64,000 nt of DNA. Source: Shinella lacus (GTDB lineage: Bacteria > Pseudomonadota > Alphaproteobacteria > Rhizobiales > Rhizobiaceae). The notes below the pieces were generated by a model. The model saw nothing but the letters and a program-made list of their open reading frames with translations. It was not told the DNA's origin and did not search any database. Position 1 is the first letter of the stretch, and every line of letters begins with the position of its first letter. Shown in pieces: positions 24,957 to 33,305 of this stretch. The translations under genes and the position numbers were made by a program. The stretch is from positions 291,219-355,218 of the forward strand of contig NZ_WHSB02000007.1 of the NCBI RefSeq assembly GCF_010994755.1. The letters run 5' to 3'.

Positions 24957-25279
24957 AGTGGTTCCTGTTCCTGTGGGCCGGCCCGATCGCGCTTCTGGGC
25001 AGCTGGTACGGGCTCTCCTATTACGACATGAATTTCGGCGTCTTCATGCTGACGCGCGATGCGCATGACCTGGTGTTCCAGATCTACGGCCACATCCTCG
25101 GCATTCCGCCGGAAGACCTGCCGCCGCTCGTGCTGCGCGCCATCATCTTCGACAGTTTCCTGGTGCTCGGCCTCATCGCCTTCCGCCGGCGCAAGAAGAT
25201 CTGGGCCTGGTGGCAGGCCCGCCGTCAGTCGTCTTCGGACGCCCTTGCCAGCGACGAAAGCCTGTCCAGCGCGCCCTGA
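24953..25279 (+). CDS. Small membrane protein, DUF6105-like
   Basis: A 108-residue protein with two membrane helices ([20 protein letters not shown] and [15 protein letters not shown]) separated by a conserved loop ([20 protein letters not shown]) and ended by a basic segment, [12 protein letters not shown] recall this as the rhizobial DUF6105 family, not checked. An AGGAGG ribosome site precedes the ATG. The last 55 bp overlap the end of convergent ruvX. Function unknown. Confidence 0.75.
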   Translation: MKWFLFLWAGPIALLGSWYGLSYYDMNFGVFMLTRDAHDLVFQIYGHILGIPPEDLPPLVLRAIIFDSFLVLGLIAFRRRKKIWAWWQARRQSSSDALASDESLSSAP

Positions 25280-25710
25280 AGGATGAAGGAGGCGGCGGCC
25301 GAATCGATGCGTTCGGCCCGCTTCCTGCGCGACACATCCATCTCGATCAGCGTGCGCTCCGCCGCCACCGTCGACAGCCGCTCGTCCCAGTAGACGAAGG
25401 GAATATCGGTCTTGTCGGCCATGGAACGCACGAAGGCGCGCGTCGCCTGGACGCGCGGGCCGGCGCTTCCGTCCATGTTCACCGGCAGGCCGATGACGAA
25501 GGCGACGACCTTTTCCTTCGCGGCAAAGGCCAGCAGCACCTCGGCATCCTGCGTGAATTTCACGCGCTTCAGCACCGGCCGCGGCGTGGCGAGCCTGCGG
25601 CCGAGATCGGAAACCGAAAGGCCGATGGTCTTGGTGCCGAGGTCGAGTCCGGCGATGGGCTGGCCCGGGGCGAGAATGCCTGCCAGTTCTTCCAGTGTCA
25701 GCGTCGCCAT
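25225..25710 (-). CDS. ruvX: Putative pre-16S rRNA nuclease / Holliday junction resolvase-like RuvX
   Basis: A 161-residue RNase H-fold protein (YqgF/RuvX family). The first acidic motif is [17 protein letters not shown], followed by [15 protein letters not shown] and [19 protein letters not shown], with the final aspartate in [17 protein letters not shown]. coli YqgF processes the 5' end of 16S rRNA; a resolvase role is debated. Start is the ATG at 25708-25710, 13 bp after the PhnA-like gene. Confidence 0.92.
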   Translation of the reverse strand: MATLTLEELAGILAPGQPIAGLDLGTKTIGLSVSDLGRRLATPRPVLKRVKFTQDAEVLLAFAAKEKVVAFVIGLPVNMDGSAGPRVQATRAFVRSMADKTDIPFVYWDERLSTVAAERTLIEMDVSRRKRAERIDSAAASFILQGALDRLSSLARASEDD

Positions 25711-25723
25711 GGCCAGAACCTTC

Positions 25724-26020
25724 TCAGCGCTTGCGGACGAATTCGGTGCGCAGCACCAGGCCCTTGATGGCATCGTGCCGGCAGTCGATCTCTTCCGGGT
25801 TTTCGGTGAGGCGGATCGTCTTGATGACGGTGCCCTGTTTCAGCGTCTGCCCGGCGCCCTTCACCTTCAGGTCCTTGATCAGCACGACCGAATCGCCATC
25901 CGCAAGCACGGTGCCGCTGGCATCGCGCACCACGTTGCCCGCCGCCTTCTCCGCCGCGATCTCGGACGCCGGGCGCCATTCGCCTGTCACTTCGTCGTAG
26001 ATATAATCGTCGTCGGCCAT
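25724..26020 (-). CDS. PhnA/YjdM-type domain protein without the zinc ribbon
   Basis: A 98-residue protein whose C-terminal half is the PhnA/YjdM domain ([53 protein letters not shown]). The usual N-terminal four-cysteine zinc ribbon is missing and replaced by [19 protein letters not shown]. Despite the old name alkylphosphonate utilisation protein, the function is not established and no phn genes are nearby. AAGGAG precedes the ATG at optimal spacing. Probably an operon with ruvX. Confidence 0.85.
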   Translation of the reverse strand: MADDDYIYDEVTGEWRPASEIAAEKAAGNVVRDASGTVLADGDSVVLIKDLKVKGAGQTLKQGTVIKTIRLTENPEEIDCRHDAIKGLVLRTEFVRKR

Positions 26021-26141
26021 GGTGGGCTCCTTGTGAGGACATTGCTCCATCTCGAAAGCCACGCTTATAACGATCGCGCGGCGGATGGAAACGACAATCG
26101 CCGGGCCTATATTCTGCAAGCATTCAAACAGGAGACCCTCC

Positions 26142-26846
26142 ATGAAGATTACCTGGCTCGGCCATTCCGCCTTCCGCATCGAAACGGCGAAAGCCAAGAT
26201 CCTCATCGACCCGTTCTTCACCGGCAACCCCGCCTTCGACGAATCGACCCGCCAGGACGCCGTCGCCGGCCTCACCCATGTGCTGCTCACCCACGGCCAC
26301 GGCGACCATGTCGGCGACACCATCCAGATCGCCCGGGAAACCGGCGCGACGGTGCTGGCAAATGCCGACCTTGCCTCCTGGCTCGGCAACAAGGGCGTCG
26401 AAAAGCTCGAAATGGGCAATACCGGCGGCACCGTGCATTTCGACGGCTTTTCCACCACCTTCGTCAACGCGCTGCATTCCTCCGCGCAGATCACCGAGGA
26501 CGGCGTTTCCCATTCGCTCGGCAGCGCCAACGGCCTCGTCCTGCATTTCGAGAACGACCCGACGCTCTACCACATGGGCGACACGGACATCTTCTCCGAC
26601 ATGGCGCTGATCCAGGAACTGCACCAGCCGGAAATCGGCCTCGTGCCGATCGGCGATCGCTTCACCATGGGCGGTGCCGTAGCGGCACTCGCCTGCCAGC
26701 GCTTCTTCAAGTTCGACACCGTCATTCCCTGCCACTACGGTTCCTTCGGCATCATCGACCAGACGGCCGACCTCTTCGTGCAGGCGATGGAGGGCGCATC
26801 GGCGAAGATCGAGGTGCCGGGCGTGGGCAGCGTGGTCTCGCGCTGA
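26142..26846 (+). CDS. UPF0173 metal-dependent hydrolase (metallo-beta-lactamase fold)
   Basis: A 234-residue YtkL/UPF0173-type hydrolase. The metal-binding motif is [10 protein letters not shown] (His51, His53, Asp55, His56); further ligands are expected in [15 protein letters not shown] and PCHYGSFGI. Start is the ATG after AGGAGACC, giving [15 protein letters not shown], the usual N-terminus. Substrate unknown. Divergent from the PhnA-like gene and upstream of gatC. Confidence 0.9.
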   Translation: MKITWLGHSAFRIETAKAKILIDPFFTGNPAFDESTRQDAVAGLTHVLLTHGHGDHVGDTIQIARETGATVLANADLASWLGNKGVEKLEMGNTGGTVHFDGFSTTFVNALHSSAQITEDGVSHSLGSANGLVLHFENDPTLYHMGDTDIFSDMALIQELHQPEIGLVPIGDRFTMGGAVAALACQRFFKFDTVIPCHYGSFGIIDQTADLFVQAMEGASAKIEVPGVGSVVSR

Positions 26847-26951
26847 GCTGCCGGAAAACGGGCGAGGGGGCGCGGAAGGGGCCATTCCCCCGTTGCGCCC
26901 CTTGGGCTTGGTCATTATAGCGGGTAGGAAATTTCCTATCGGAGACCATCC

Positions 26952-27239
26952 ATGTCCGTAGATCTAGCCACCGTGAAGCGCGTCGCGCGCCTTGCCCGCA
27001 TCGCCGTCAGCGAGGAAGAGGCAAACCGCATGACGGGCGAGCTGAACGGCATCCTCGGCTTCGTCGAGCAGCTTTCCGAAGTGAATGTCGAGGGCGTCGA
27101 GCCGATGACCTCGGTCACGCCGATGGTGATGCGCAAGCGCGAAGACGTCGTCAACGACGGCAGCAAGGCCGATGACATCGTCGCCAACGCGCCGGCCACC
27201 GACCGCAATTTCTTCCAGGTTCCGAAGGTTGTGGAGTAA
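26952..27239 (+). CDS. gatC: Asp-tRNA(Asn)/Glu-tRNA(Gln) amidotransferase subunit C
   Basis: A 95-residue subunit that wraps around GatA and GatB and stabilises the complex. Signatures: [36 protein letters not shown] and [12 protein letters not shown] at the C-terminus. First gene of a gatC-GNAT-gatA operon; gatB is about 5 kb away at 34.2 kb. An AGGAAATTTCC stretch upstream may carry the promoter. Confidence 0.96.
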   Translation: MSVDLATVKRVARLARIAVSEEEANRMTGELNGILGFVEQLSEVNVEGVEPMTSVTPMVMRKREDVVNDGSKADDIVANAPATDRNFFQVPKVVE

Positions 27240-27242
27240 TCC

Positions 27243-27707
27243 TTGGCCGTCACCATCGCCGTCGAAAGCCCGTTGCAGGATGAGGTTCGCACGCTGATCG
27301 CGGAGCTGAACACGGTCCTGCTCGCGCTGTCGCCACCGGAGGCCTGCTACCACCTGACCGTCGAGCAGATGGCCGAGCCGACCGTCACGGTCTGGATCGC
27401 CCGCGACGGCGACACCGTCGTCGGCTGCGGCGCGCTGAAGCGCCATTCCGAGACCACGGGCGAGGTGAAGCGCATGTTCACCCGGCCGGCCTGGCAGGGG
27501 CAAGGCATCGGCCGGCGCATCCTCGGCGAAATCCTTAGCGTCGCCGAACGGGAGGAGCTGACGACGCTCGTGCTCGAAACCGGCGACCAGCACCCGGCGG
27601 CCTGGGCGATCTACGAGAAGGCCGGCTTTTCCCGCTGCGGCCCCGTGCTCGACTATCCGGCTTCACCGTTTTCCGTATTTTACCAAAAGCAGCTTCTCGC
27701 TGCCTGA
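27243..27707 (+). CDS. GNAT family N-acetyltransferase within the gat operon
   Basis: A 154-residue acetyltransferase. Acetyl-CoA site: [20 protein letters not shown] (R-x-x-G-x-G/A motif), with [14 protein letters not shown] at the C-terminus. It starts with TTG 3 bp after the gatC stop; GGAG in the gatC tail supplies the ribosome site. No in-frame ATG makes a better start. Its place between gatC and gatA suggests co-expression with tRNA amidation, but the target is unknown. Confidence 0.85.
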   Translation: MAVTIAVESPLQDEVRTLIAELNTVLLALSPPEACYHLTVEQMAEPTVTVWIARDGDTVVGCGALKRHSETTGEVKRMFTRPAWQGQGIGRRILGEILSVAEREELTTLVLETGDQHPAAWAIYEKAGFSRCGPVLDYPASPFSVFYQKQLLAA

Positions 27708-27724
27708 CCCGAAGTGACCGCACC

Positions 27725-29206
27725 ATGACCGATCTGACTCGCCTGACCATTGCCGAAGCCCGCGAACAGCTCGGCGCCAAGGAGATCACCGCCGTCGAAC
27801 TGACGGACGCCTATCTCAGCGCGATCGAGGCGGCGAACCCGGCAATCAATGCTTATGTCACCGTCACGCCGGAAAAGGCGCGCGACATGGCCAAGGCCTC
27901 CGACGGCCGCATCGCTGCCGGCCAGGCCGGCGCGCTGGAAGGCATCCCGCTCGGCATCAAGGACCTGTTCGCCACCGAAGGCGTACACACCCAGGCCTGC
28001 AGCCATATCCTCGACGGTTTCGAGCCGAAATACGAATCGACCGTCACCCAGAACCTCTGGAACGACGGCGCCGTCATGCTCGGCAAGCTGAACATGGACG
28101 AATTCGCCATGGGCTCCTCCAACGAGTCGTCCTATTACGGCCCGGTCAAGAACCCGTGGCGCGCCACCGGCTCCAACCTCGATCTCGTGCCCGGCGGCTC
28201 GTCCGGCGGCTCGGCCGCAGCCGTCGCCGCGTTCCTGTGCGCCGGCGCCACGGCGACGGATACCGGCGGCTCGATCCGCCAGCCCGCCGCCTTCACCGGC
28301 ACCGTCGGCATCAAGCCGACCTATGGCCGCTGCTCGCGCTGGGGCATCGTCGCCTTCGCCTCGTCGCTCGATCAGGCCGGCCCGATCGCCCGCGATGTGC
28401 GCGATGCTGCAATCCTCCTGAAGTCCATGGCCAGCGTCGACGCCAAGGACACGACCTCCGTCGATCTGCCGGTGCCGGATTACGAAGCCGCGCTCGGCCA
28501 GTCGCTGAAGGGCATGCGCATCGGCATCCCGCGCGAATACCGCGTGGATGGCATGCCGGAGGAGATCGAGGCGCTCTGGCAGCAGGGCATCGCCTGGCTG
28601 AAGGATGCCGGCGCCGAGATCGTCGATATTTCCCTGCCGCACACGAAATACGCGCTTCCGGCCTACTACATCGTGGCGCCTGCGGAAGCCTCGTCGAACC
28701 TCGCCCGCTATGACGGCGTGCGCTACGGCCTGCGCATCGACGGCAAGGACATCGTCGACATGTACGAGAAGACGCGCGCCGCCGGCTTCGGCACCGAGGT
28801 CAAGCGCCGCATCATGATCGGCACCTACGTGCTGTCGGCCGGCTACTACGACGCCTATTACCTCCAGGCCCAGAAGGTCCGCACGCTGATCAAGCGCGAT
28901 TTCGAACTGGCCTTCAACGCCGGCGTCGACGCGATCCTCACCCCCGCCACCCCGTCCTCGGCCTTCGGCATCGCCGACGAGGACCTCGCGTCCGATCCGG
29001 TCAAGATGTATCTCCAGGACATCTTCACCGTCACGGTGAACATGGCGGGCCTGCCGGGCCTCTCCGTTCCCGCCGGTCTCGACCACAAGGGCCTGCCCCT
29101 CAGCCTCCAGCTCATCGGCAAGCCCTTCGAGGAGGAAATCCTCTTCAAGACCGCGCACGTCATCGAAAAGGCCGCCGGCCGCTTCTCGCCGAACAAGTGG
29201 TGGTAA
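27725..29206 (+). CDS. gatA: Asp-tRNA(Asn)/Glu-tRNA(Gln) amidotransferase subunit A
   Basis: A 493-residue glutaminase of the amidase-signature family; it releases ammonia from glutamine for amidation by GatB. The catalytic triad is visible: Lys79 (PLGIKDLFA), cis-Ser159 ([12 protein letters not shown]) and nucleophile Ser183 ([12 protein letters not shown]). Starts with ATG 17 bp after the GNAT gene. In alphaproteobacteria lacking GlnRS or AsnRS the GatCAB complex makes Gln-tRNA and/or Asn-tRNA. Confidence 0.97.
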   Translation: MTDLTRLTIAEAREQLGAKEITAVELTDAYLSAIEAANPAINAYVTVTPEKARDMAKASDGRIAAGQAGALEGIPLGIKDLFATEGVHTQACSHILDGFEPKYESTVTQNLWNDGAVMLGKLNMDEFAMGSSNESSYYGPVKNPWRATGSNLDLVPGGSSGGSAAAVAAFLCAGATATDTGGSIRQPAAFTGTVGIKPTYGRCSRWGIVAFASSLDQAGPIARDVRDAAILLKSMASVDAKDTTSVDLPVPDYEAALGQSLKGMRIGIPREYRVDGMPEEIEALWQQGIAWLKDAGAEIVDISLPHTKYALPAYYIVAPAEASSNLARYDGVRYGLRIDGKDIVDMYEKTRAAGFGTEVKRRIMIGTYVLSAGYYDAYYLQAQKVRTLIKRDFELAFNAGVDAILTPATPSSAFGIADEDLASDPVKMYLQDIFTVTVNMAGLPGLSVPAGLDHKGLPLSLQLIGKPFEEEILFKTAHVIEKAAGRFSPNKWW

Positions 29207-29247
29207 GGGGCGCTTTCGCCCTCCACCTCGGCCATCGCCAAAACGTG

Positions 29248-29274
29248 TCGTAACGGCAACACCTGCCGTTACGA
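29248..29274 (+). repeat. Perfect inverted repeat after gatA
   Basis: An 11-bp arm starting TCGTAACGGCA (29248-29258), loop ACACC, and its exact complement (29264-29274). No U-run follows directly, but a second, U-tailed hairpin lies 2 bp further. Confidence 0.7.
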
Positions 29275-29275
29275 G

Positions 29276-29295
29276 AGGCGTGCCTGCGCCTTTTT
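29276..29295 (+). terminator. Intrinsic terminator of gatA
   Basis: AGGCG (29276-29280), loop TGCCTG, CGCCT (29287-29291), continuing as a T run to 29295. Together with the 11-bp repeat before it, this should end the gat operon before the tRNA-like elements. Confidence 0.6.
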
Positions 29296-29442
29296 CGCTT
29301 GATCTCCGCATGAGTGGAGAATAAACGCGCCCTCCCGGTCGTTCAGCCGGTGCGGATGTCAACGGATGGAGTTTTACCCTCCTCCCGCGCGAGGCGGCCC
29401 TGCCGTCGTCGTGTACGGATGCCGCACCATGAAGACTGGTTT

Positions 29443-29516
29443 GCGGACCTAGCTCAGCGGTAGAGCACCGGACATTCCTCCGGAGGTCGCGGGTTCGATT
29501 CCCGTTGTCTGCTCCA
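29443..29516 (+). tRNA. tRNA-like element 1, abnormal anticodon loop
   Basis: A cloverleaf can be drawn: acceptor GCGGACC against TGTCTGC (6 pairs with one wobble, 1 mismatch), D-arm GCTC...GAGC, T-arm GCGGG-TTCGATT-CCCGT, and an encoded CCA at 29514-29516. The anticodon stem CCGGA/TCCGG encloses only six bases (CATTCC), or eight if the last pair opens, and has no U at position 33, so no anticodon can be assigned. It is therefore either a decayed tRNA or a tRNA mimic. It overlaps the next element at its CCA end. Confidence 0.5.
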
Positions 29517-29586
29517 TTGGATAGCTCAGTGGTAGAGCATCAGACTGTTACTCTGACTGTGGAAGGTTCGAATCCTTCTCCAAACA
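29515..29586 (+). tRNA. tRNA-Asn(GTT)-like element 2, imperfect acceptor stem
   Basis: D-arm GCTC...GAGC, anticodon arm TCAGA-CTGTTAC-TCTGA (7-base loop, anticodon GTT for Asn), T-arm GAAGG-TTCGAAT-CCTTC. The acceptor stem has only five pairs (TTGGA with TCCAA); the outer two positions do not pair, and no CCA is encoded, unlike the Thr, Tyr and Gly tRNAs in this window. Its 5' end overlaps the CCA of element 1. It may be a degenerate tRNA-Asn or part of a tRNA-like RNA serving the slipin locus. Confidence 0.5.
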
Positions 29587-29860
29587 GCCTTCCAAGCTGT
29601 CTCGATATCCGGTCCGGGGACCGGACTGCGGATGGCGGACCGGGGAAACCCGGAAAGCCCGACGCCGGACGTTTGCGGTCCGGTTCGCGGTGACGGCCAA
29701 GCCGCCTTCCGGCCAGCGAGGGAGCGTGACGCTCCCGAGCCCGTCGAGAGGCTGCGCGGTCCTCTCCCGAAAACCCGCCGCCGATGGCCGCCATCCGGTC
29801 CTCGGATCACTCTTTGCATGCCCCGCCCGCGGGTTCCCCGGGCGATCAGGGTTTCTCTGG
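29585..29860 (+). ncRNA. Hairpin-rich leader between tRNA-like elements and slipin
   Basis: No gene is seen. 29585-29599 is identical over 15 nt to the anticodon arm of tRNA-Gly(TCC) at 62204-62218. Perfect hairpins follow: 29608-29625 (8-bp arms), 29640-29653 (CCGGG-GAAA-CCCGG, a GNRA tetraloop), 29665-29683 (CCGGAC, 7-base loop, GTCCGG), 29720-29736 (GGGAGCG-TGA-CGCTCCC) and 29824-29844 (CGCCCG/CGGGCG). The density suggests a structured transcript leading into the slipin gene. Confidence 0.45.
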
Positions 29861-29954
29861 GAACTGACAAGACAACTTGCCGATGCCAAACGACATCATC
29901 AACGAAAGGAAGATCGGTTCGTGACGTAGCGTATGACCCGAAGGAGCAAGAACA

Positions 29955-31100
29955 ATGACGACGTTTCTCGATATGATTTTGGGGCGCCAGCGCGTCCTCG
30001 TGAAGGCCAACGAACGCGTGCTCGCCCTCTACAGGGGAGAGGTGCTCGGCATTTTCGGACCGGGCGAACACGCCCTGCCGAACCGCCGCGGCATGCTCGA
30101 ACTGGAGCGCCACGACGTGAACCGCCCGGCCTTCGCTTCCGCCTATGAGAAGCCGTTGTTCGACACGCTCCCGGAGGTGGCAACCCGCGAACTGAGGGTC
30201 TTCCGGACGGCAAGCCGCGAGGTGGCGGTCGTAGAGCGCGACGGCGAGCTCTTTTCGGTGCTTGCGCCGAACCAGAAGCTCGTGGTGTGGAACGCGGCAG
30301 GTCCGTGGACGGAGACGCGCGTCGATCTCAAGGATCGGCTCGACATCGATCCGGAGCTGATGCGCCGGCTGACGCGCGCCCGCCGCACGGAGCTGACGAC
30401 GGCCTTCATCGTCAACGACGGCCAGGTCGGCCTGCTCTTCGTCGATGGCACGCACCAGCGCATGCTGGAGCCGGGCGCGCACGCCTTCTGGAACGTCGGC
30501 AAGACGATCCAGGTGCGCGTGGTCGATCTGAAGCGCCAGTCGCTCGACGTGACCGGTCAGGAACTGCTTACCCGGGACAAGGTCACGATCCGGGTGAACA
30601 TTTCCGCCGAATACCGCGTCGCCGACCCGCTGAAGGCGGTTTCGGAGGTGAAGGACTTTGCCGATGCTTTGTACCGGGCGCTGCAATTCGCCTTCCGCCA
30701 GACGCTCGGCACGCTGACGCTCGACCAGATCCTTGAGCGCAAGGTGACGGTCAACGCGGAAGCTGCCGAGAAGGTGCGCGCCGACATGGCGGCGATCGGG
30801 ATCGAGGTCTCGGCCATCGAGCTCAAGGACGTGATCCTGCCGGGCGAGATGCGCGACCTCCTCAACCAGGTCGTCGCTGCGGAAAAGCAGGCCGAAGCCA
30901 ACATCATCCGCCGCCGCGAGGAAACGAACGCCACCCGTTCGCTGCTCAACACGGCAAAGGTGATGGCGGAAAACCCGGTCATGCTGCGATTGAAGGAGCT
31001 CGAAGCCCTCGAAGCCATCGCCGGAAAGGTGGAGCGCCTGACCATCCACAACGGGACGGCGGGCCTGATGAACGATATCGTTCAGCTCCGCGACAAGTAA
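29955..31100 (+). CDS. Slipin family protein (SPFH/band 7 domain)
   Basis: A 381-residue stomatin/slipin relative. A first SPFH-like region covers about residues 10-110; the main SPFH domain runs from LFVDGTHQRMLEPGAHAFWN to about residue 300 (VDLKRQSLDVTGQELLTRDKV, SAEYRVADPLKAVSEV, IGIEVSAIELKDVILPGEM). An Arg/Glu-rich coiled coil follows (AAEKQAEANIIRRREETNATR). There is no clear N-terminal membrane anchor. AAGGAG precedes the ATG. I recall, without being able to check, slipin genes in RNA-repair neighbourhoods with RtcB and tRNA-like RNAs; no rtcB is present in this window. Confidence 0.88.
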   Translation: MTTFLDMILGRQRVLVKANERVLALYRGEVLGIFGPGEHALPNRRGMLELERHDVNRPAFASAYEKPLFDTLPEVATRELRVFRTASREVAVVERDGELFSVLAPNQKLVVWNAAGPWTETRVDLKDRLDIDPELMRRLTRARRTELTTAFIVNDGQVGLLFVDGTHQRMLEPGAHAFWNVGKTIQVRVVDLKRQSLDVTGQELLTRDKVTIRVNISAEYRVADPLKAVSEVKDFADALYRALQFAFRQTLGTLTLDQILERKVTVNAEAAEKVRADMAAIGIEVSAIELKDVILPGEMRDLLNQVVAAEKQAEANIIRRREETNATRSLLNTAKVMAENPVMLRLKELEALEAIAGKVERLTIHNGTAGLMNDIVQLRDK

Positions 31101-31105
31101 GGGAT

Positions 31106-31135
31106 CGCCCGGCCGGCAAGGCCGGGCGGTTCCGC
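31106..31135 (+). terminator. Terminator hairpin after slipin
   Basis: CGCCCGGCC (31106-31114), loop GGCAA, GGCCGGGCG (31120-31128): a perfect 9-bp stem 6 bp after the stop codon. The U-run is poor. Confidence 0.5.
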
Positions 31136-31218
31136 TTTGCGACAACGCTCCCCATCATCTCCGTGGATAGACCTTTGGCTCTCTCGCCAAGGGCGGGGCG
31201 CAATGCTTTGATGGCGGC

Positions 31219-31731
31219 ATGATCACCGTTCGCAACGCCCGTGAGGAGGATGTTCCGGCCATCGTCGAAATCGGCGTTCGGGCCTGGGAGCAGGCCGTCG
31301 TCGGTGTCGCCGACCTTCAGGTGCGGCGCGAGCATGCCCGCAATGCCTTTCAGCAGTTCCTCGCCCGCCATTGGCTGCGGGTCAGCGTCGCCGAATTCGA
31401 CGGCGGGCTTGCCGGCTGGGCCTCGCGCGAATCCCTCGACGACGAGATCACCGACCTCTGGGTCGATCCGCTTCATCAGAAGAAGGGCGTCGGCGCGGCG
31501 CTGCTTGCGGTCATGGAGGCGGAAATCGTTGCCGCCGACTTCGAGGCCGCACGCCTCCAGACCCATGCGCGCAACACGGCGGCCGTGGGGTTCTTCCAGA
31601 AGCATGGCTATTCCGTCAGCTGGCTTTCCGTCGACTATTCCGAGCGCCTCGACAGGGATGTGGAATCGATCGGCCTGCGCCGGCAGCTCGTCGAGGATGC
31701 GCCGATCGGCTACGGGCCGGACGGGTTTTGA
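31219..31731 (+). CDS. GNAT family N-acetyltransferase
   Basis: A 170-residue acetyltransferase. The acetyl-CoA motif is DLWVDPLHQKKGVGAALLAVM (residues about 77-97), and the C-terminal strand-helix is THARNTAAVGFFQKHGYSVSW. The N-terminus MITVRNAREEDVPAIVEIG is a standard GNAT opening. It stands alone between slipin and the convergent yjhX. Substrate unknown. Confidence 0.88.
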   Translation: MITVRNAREEDVPAIVEIGVRAWEQAVVGVADLQVRREHARNAFQQFLARHWLRVSVAEFDGGLAGWASRESLDDEITDLWVDPLHQKKGVGAALLAVMEAEIVAADFEAARLQTHARNTAAVGFFQKHGYSVSWLSVDYSERLDRDVESIGLRRQLVEDAPIGYGPDGF

Positions 31732-31770
31732 GGCGGGGAGGCGGGGCTTTCGCCGCGCCTCCCGCCCTTC

Positions 31771-32028
31771 CTATTGATTGTCCAGTTGCGAGCGCACCAG
31801 CTCCAGCCCACGCTGCGTGATGCGGTAGGGCCTGCCGCCGGAGGAGGCGATGCTGCGCCGACGCTTCAGTTTGCGGAAGAGTTCGATATCGAGCCCGCTG
31901 GCGCGCCAGCCGTCCCGCGTGATGCAGGCGACGCTGACGATCTTGCGGTTTTCGTCTTTTTCGATGTCGATCCTGCCGCCCTGGGCGAGCAGGTGGAGAA
32001 TGCGCTGTTCGGCGCGGGAAATGTCCAT
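31771..32028 (-). CDS. YjhX family protein (UPF0386, putative toxin)
   Basis: An 85-residue protein, the same length as E. coli YjhX. Start at the ATG giving MDISRAEQRILHLLAQGG, the family's usual N-terminus. It looks like a small winged helix (GWRASGLDIELFRKLKRRRSI, GGRPYRITQRGLELV). E. coli YjhX is annotated as a toxin paired with YjhQ, itself a GNAT; here the neighbouring convergent gene also encodes a GNAT. Toxicity is not shown by sequence. Confidence 0.85.
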   Translation of the reverse strand: MDISRAEQRILHLLAQGGRIDIEKDENRKIVSVACITRDGWRASGLDIELFRKLKRRRSIASSGGRPYRITQRGLELVRSQLDNQ

Positions 32029-32193
32029 TGTCTTGAGAAGTCCGTCTGGCGTTCGAATGAACGCGAAAAAACGTTCCGCCACCCACGGGTGGCAGGGTTC
32101 ATCGTTTTTTCTGACCCTGCGCGCATTAATGAGCGGGCAGGGTCCTCAGCAGGTCTCTGACGAGTTGGACATCAAAACTCCACAAGCGTGTCG

Positions 32194-32308
32194 CGCAAAA
32201 GTGTTTGCGGTTTTGCGAGAACGACATGCTCAACGAACATTCCTAAATCGGATCCCGCCTTGAAAAGGTGGAATCCGATTTAGCCGGATGTCCCGAAATA
32301 ACCGGGAC
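32194..32308. repeat. Cluster of rhizobial palindromic intergenic repeats
   Basis: Three inverted repeats follow each other: CGCAAAA-N10-TTTTGCG (32194-32217), TAAATCGGAT-N19-ATCCGATTTA (32244-32282), and GTCCCG-N7-CGGGAC (32290-32308). The first matches the look of RPE/RIME-type elements common in rhizobial intergenic DNA. No gene fits between yjhX and the flavoprotein gene. Confidence 0.6.
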
Positions 32309-32319
32309 GCCTGCGAACG

Positions 32320-33222
32320 TCAATGCGTCGGCCAGATCAGCGAGTGATGCAGCATGACGCCGGTCTTCACGCCATCGGCGGCGGCAAGCGTGATGTTTCC
32401 CGGGCCGAGCGCGATGTCGCCGGCGGCATAAAGCCCGGGGAGCGACGTCTGGCCGGTCTCGTCCGTCTGGATGATCTTGCCGACCGGCGTTTCCTTCAGC
32501 GTGAGGCCGCGATCGCCGGGGATCGCGCTGCGCACCCGCGCTTCCGGCATGACGAAGATTGCCTTGACCAGCGTCGGAATGCCCGGCCCGGTCTCGACGG
32601 AAAGCATACCGTTCGGCCCGTCCGCGATGGCCGTGACGCGGCCCGGCCGCAGCTTTACGGCGCGCTGTTCCAGCAAGGAGAGGGTTGCGTCGTCCGGCTC
32701 GGGCGTCGCGTTGGTGAAGAGCGTGACGCCGCCCCAATCGGCGACGAGCGCCGCGAAGCGCGCGGCATCCGCCGTGCGGGCCAGCACGCCGACCGGCCCG
32801 CCGCCGACCTCGTAGCCGTGGCAATAGGGGCAATGCAGCACCGTCTTGCCCCAGCGCTCGGCAAGGCCGGGCACATCCGGCAGCTGGTCCTCGAAGCCGG
32901 TGGCGAGCAGAACGCGCCGGGCGTCGATCCGCCCGCCATCGCCGGTGAGGATGGAAAAGCCGTCGATCTCGCCCTCCAGCTTTTCGGCCGGCGCGTCGCG
33001 GAAGGTGACGGTCTCGTAGGCGGCAAGCTGGCGGCGGGCATCCGCCAGAATATCGCGCCCCGGCCGGCCATCCTGCGCGAGGAAGCCATGGGAATGCGGG
33101 GAGAAGCGGTTGCGCGGCTCGCCGGTGTCGAGAATGGTGATGCGACGGCGGGCGCGGGCGAGCTGCATGGCAGCGGAAAGGCCGGCAAAGCCCCCGCCGA
33201 TGATGATGGCATCTTCGGTCAT
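32320..33222 (-). CDS. Thioredoxin-reductase-like NAD(P)/FAD oxidoreductase
   Basis: A 300-residue two-domain flavoprotein. FAD-binding GGGFAGLSAAMQLARARR near the N-terminus, redox-active CPYC (residues about 127-130, HCPYCHGYEV), a second dinucleotide fold, and the C-terminal GLYAAGDIALGPGNITLAAADG. The C-terminus and size resemble thioredoxin-reductase-like enzymes acting on unusual partners rather than classical TrxB. Start is the ATG after AAAGGATC. The rrf2 gene lies just upstream on the same strand and may regulate it. Confidence 0.88.
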   Translation of the reverse strand: MTEDAIIIGGGFAGLSAAMQLARARRRITILDTGEPRNRFSPHSHGFLAQDGRPGRDILADARRQLAAYETVTFRDAPAEKLEGEIDGFSILTGDGGRIDARRVLLATGFEDQLPDVPGLAERWGKTVLHCPYCHGYEVGGGPVGVLARTADAARFAALVADWGGVTLFTNATPEPDDATLSLLEQRAVKLRPGRVTAIADGPNGMLSVETGPGIPTLVKAIFVMPEARVRSAIPGDRGLTLKETPVGKIIQTDETGQTSLPGLYAAGDIALGPGNITLAAADGVKTGVMLHHSLIWPTH

Positions 33223-33305
33223 GATAGATCCTTTCATGGAACGTGCGGCATCGTTCGCCCGGCGGGTGCCGGTCGTTCGATGCGGGTCTTTGGAGTTGGC
33301 TGCCG

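Noticed and set aside
29443..29516. Calling element 1 a normal tRNA-Glu (TTC read from the loop)
   Set aside because: With a proper 5-bp stem the loop has six bases and no U33, so TTC is not in the anticodon position.
29340..29950. Sigma-54 promoter for an RtcR-like RNA-repair switch
   Set aside because: I looked for GG-N10-GC elements. TGACAAGACAACTTGC near 29866 lacks the GG and has wrong spacing, and no rtcR or rtcB is in the window.
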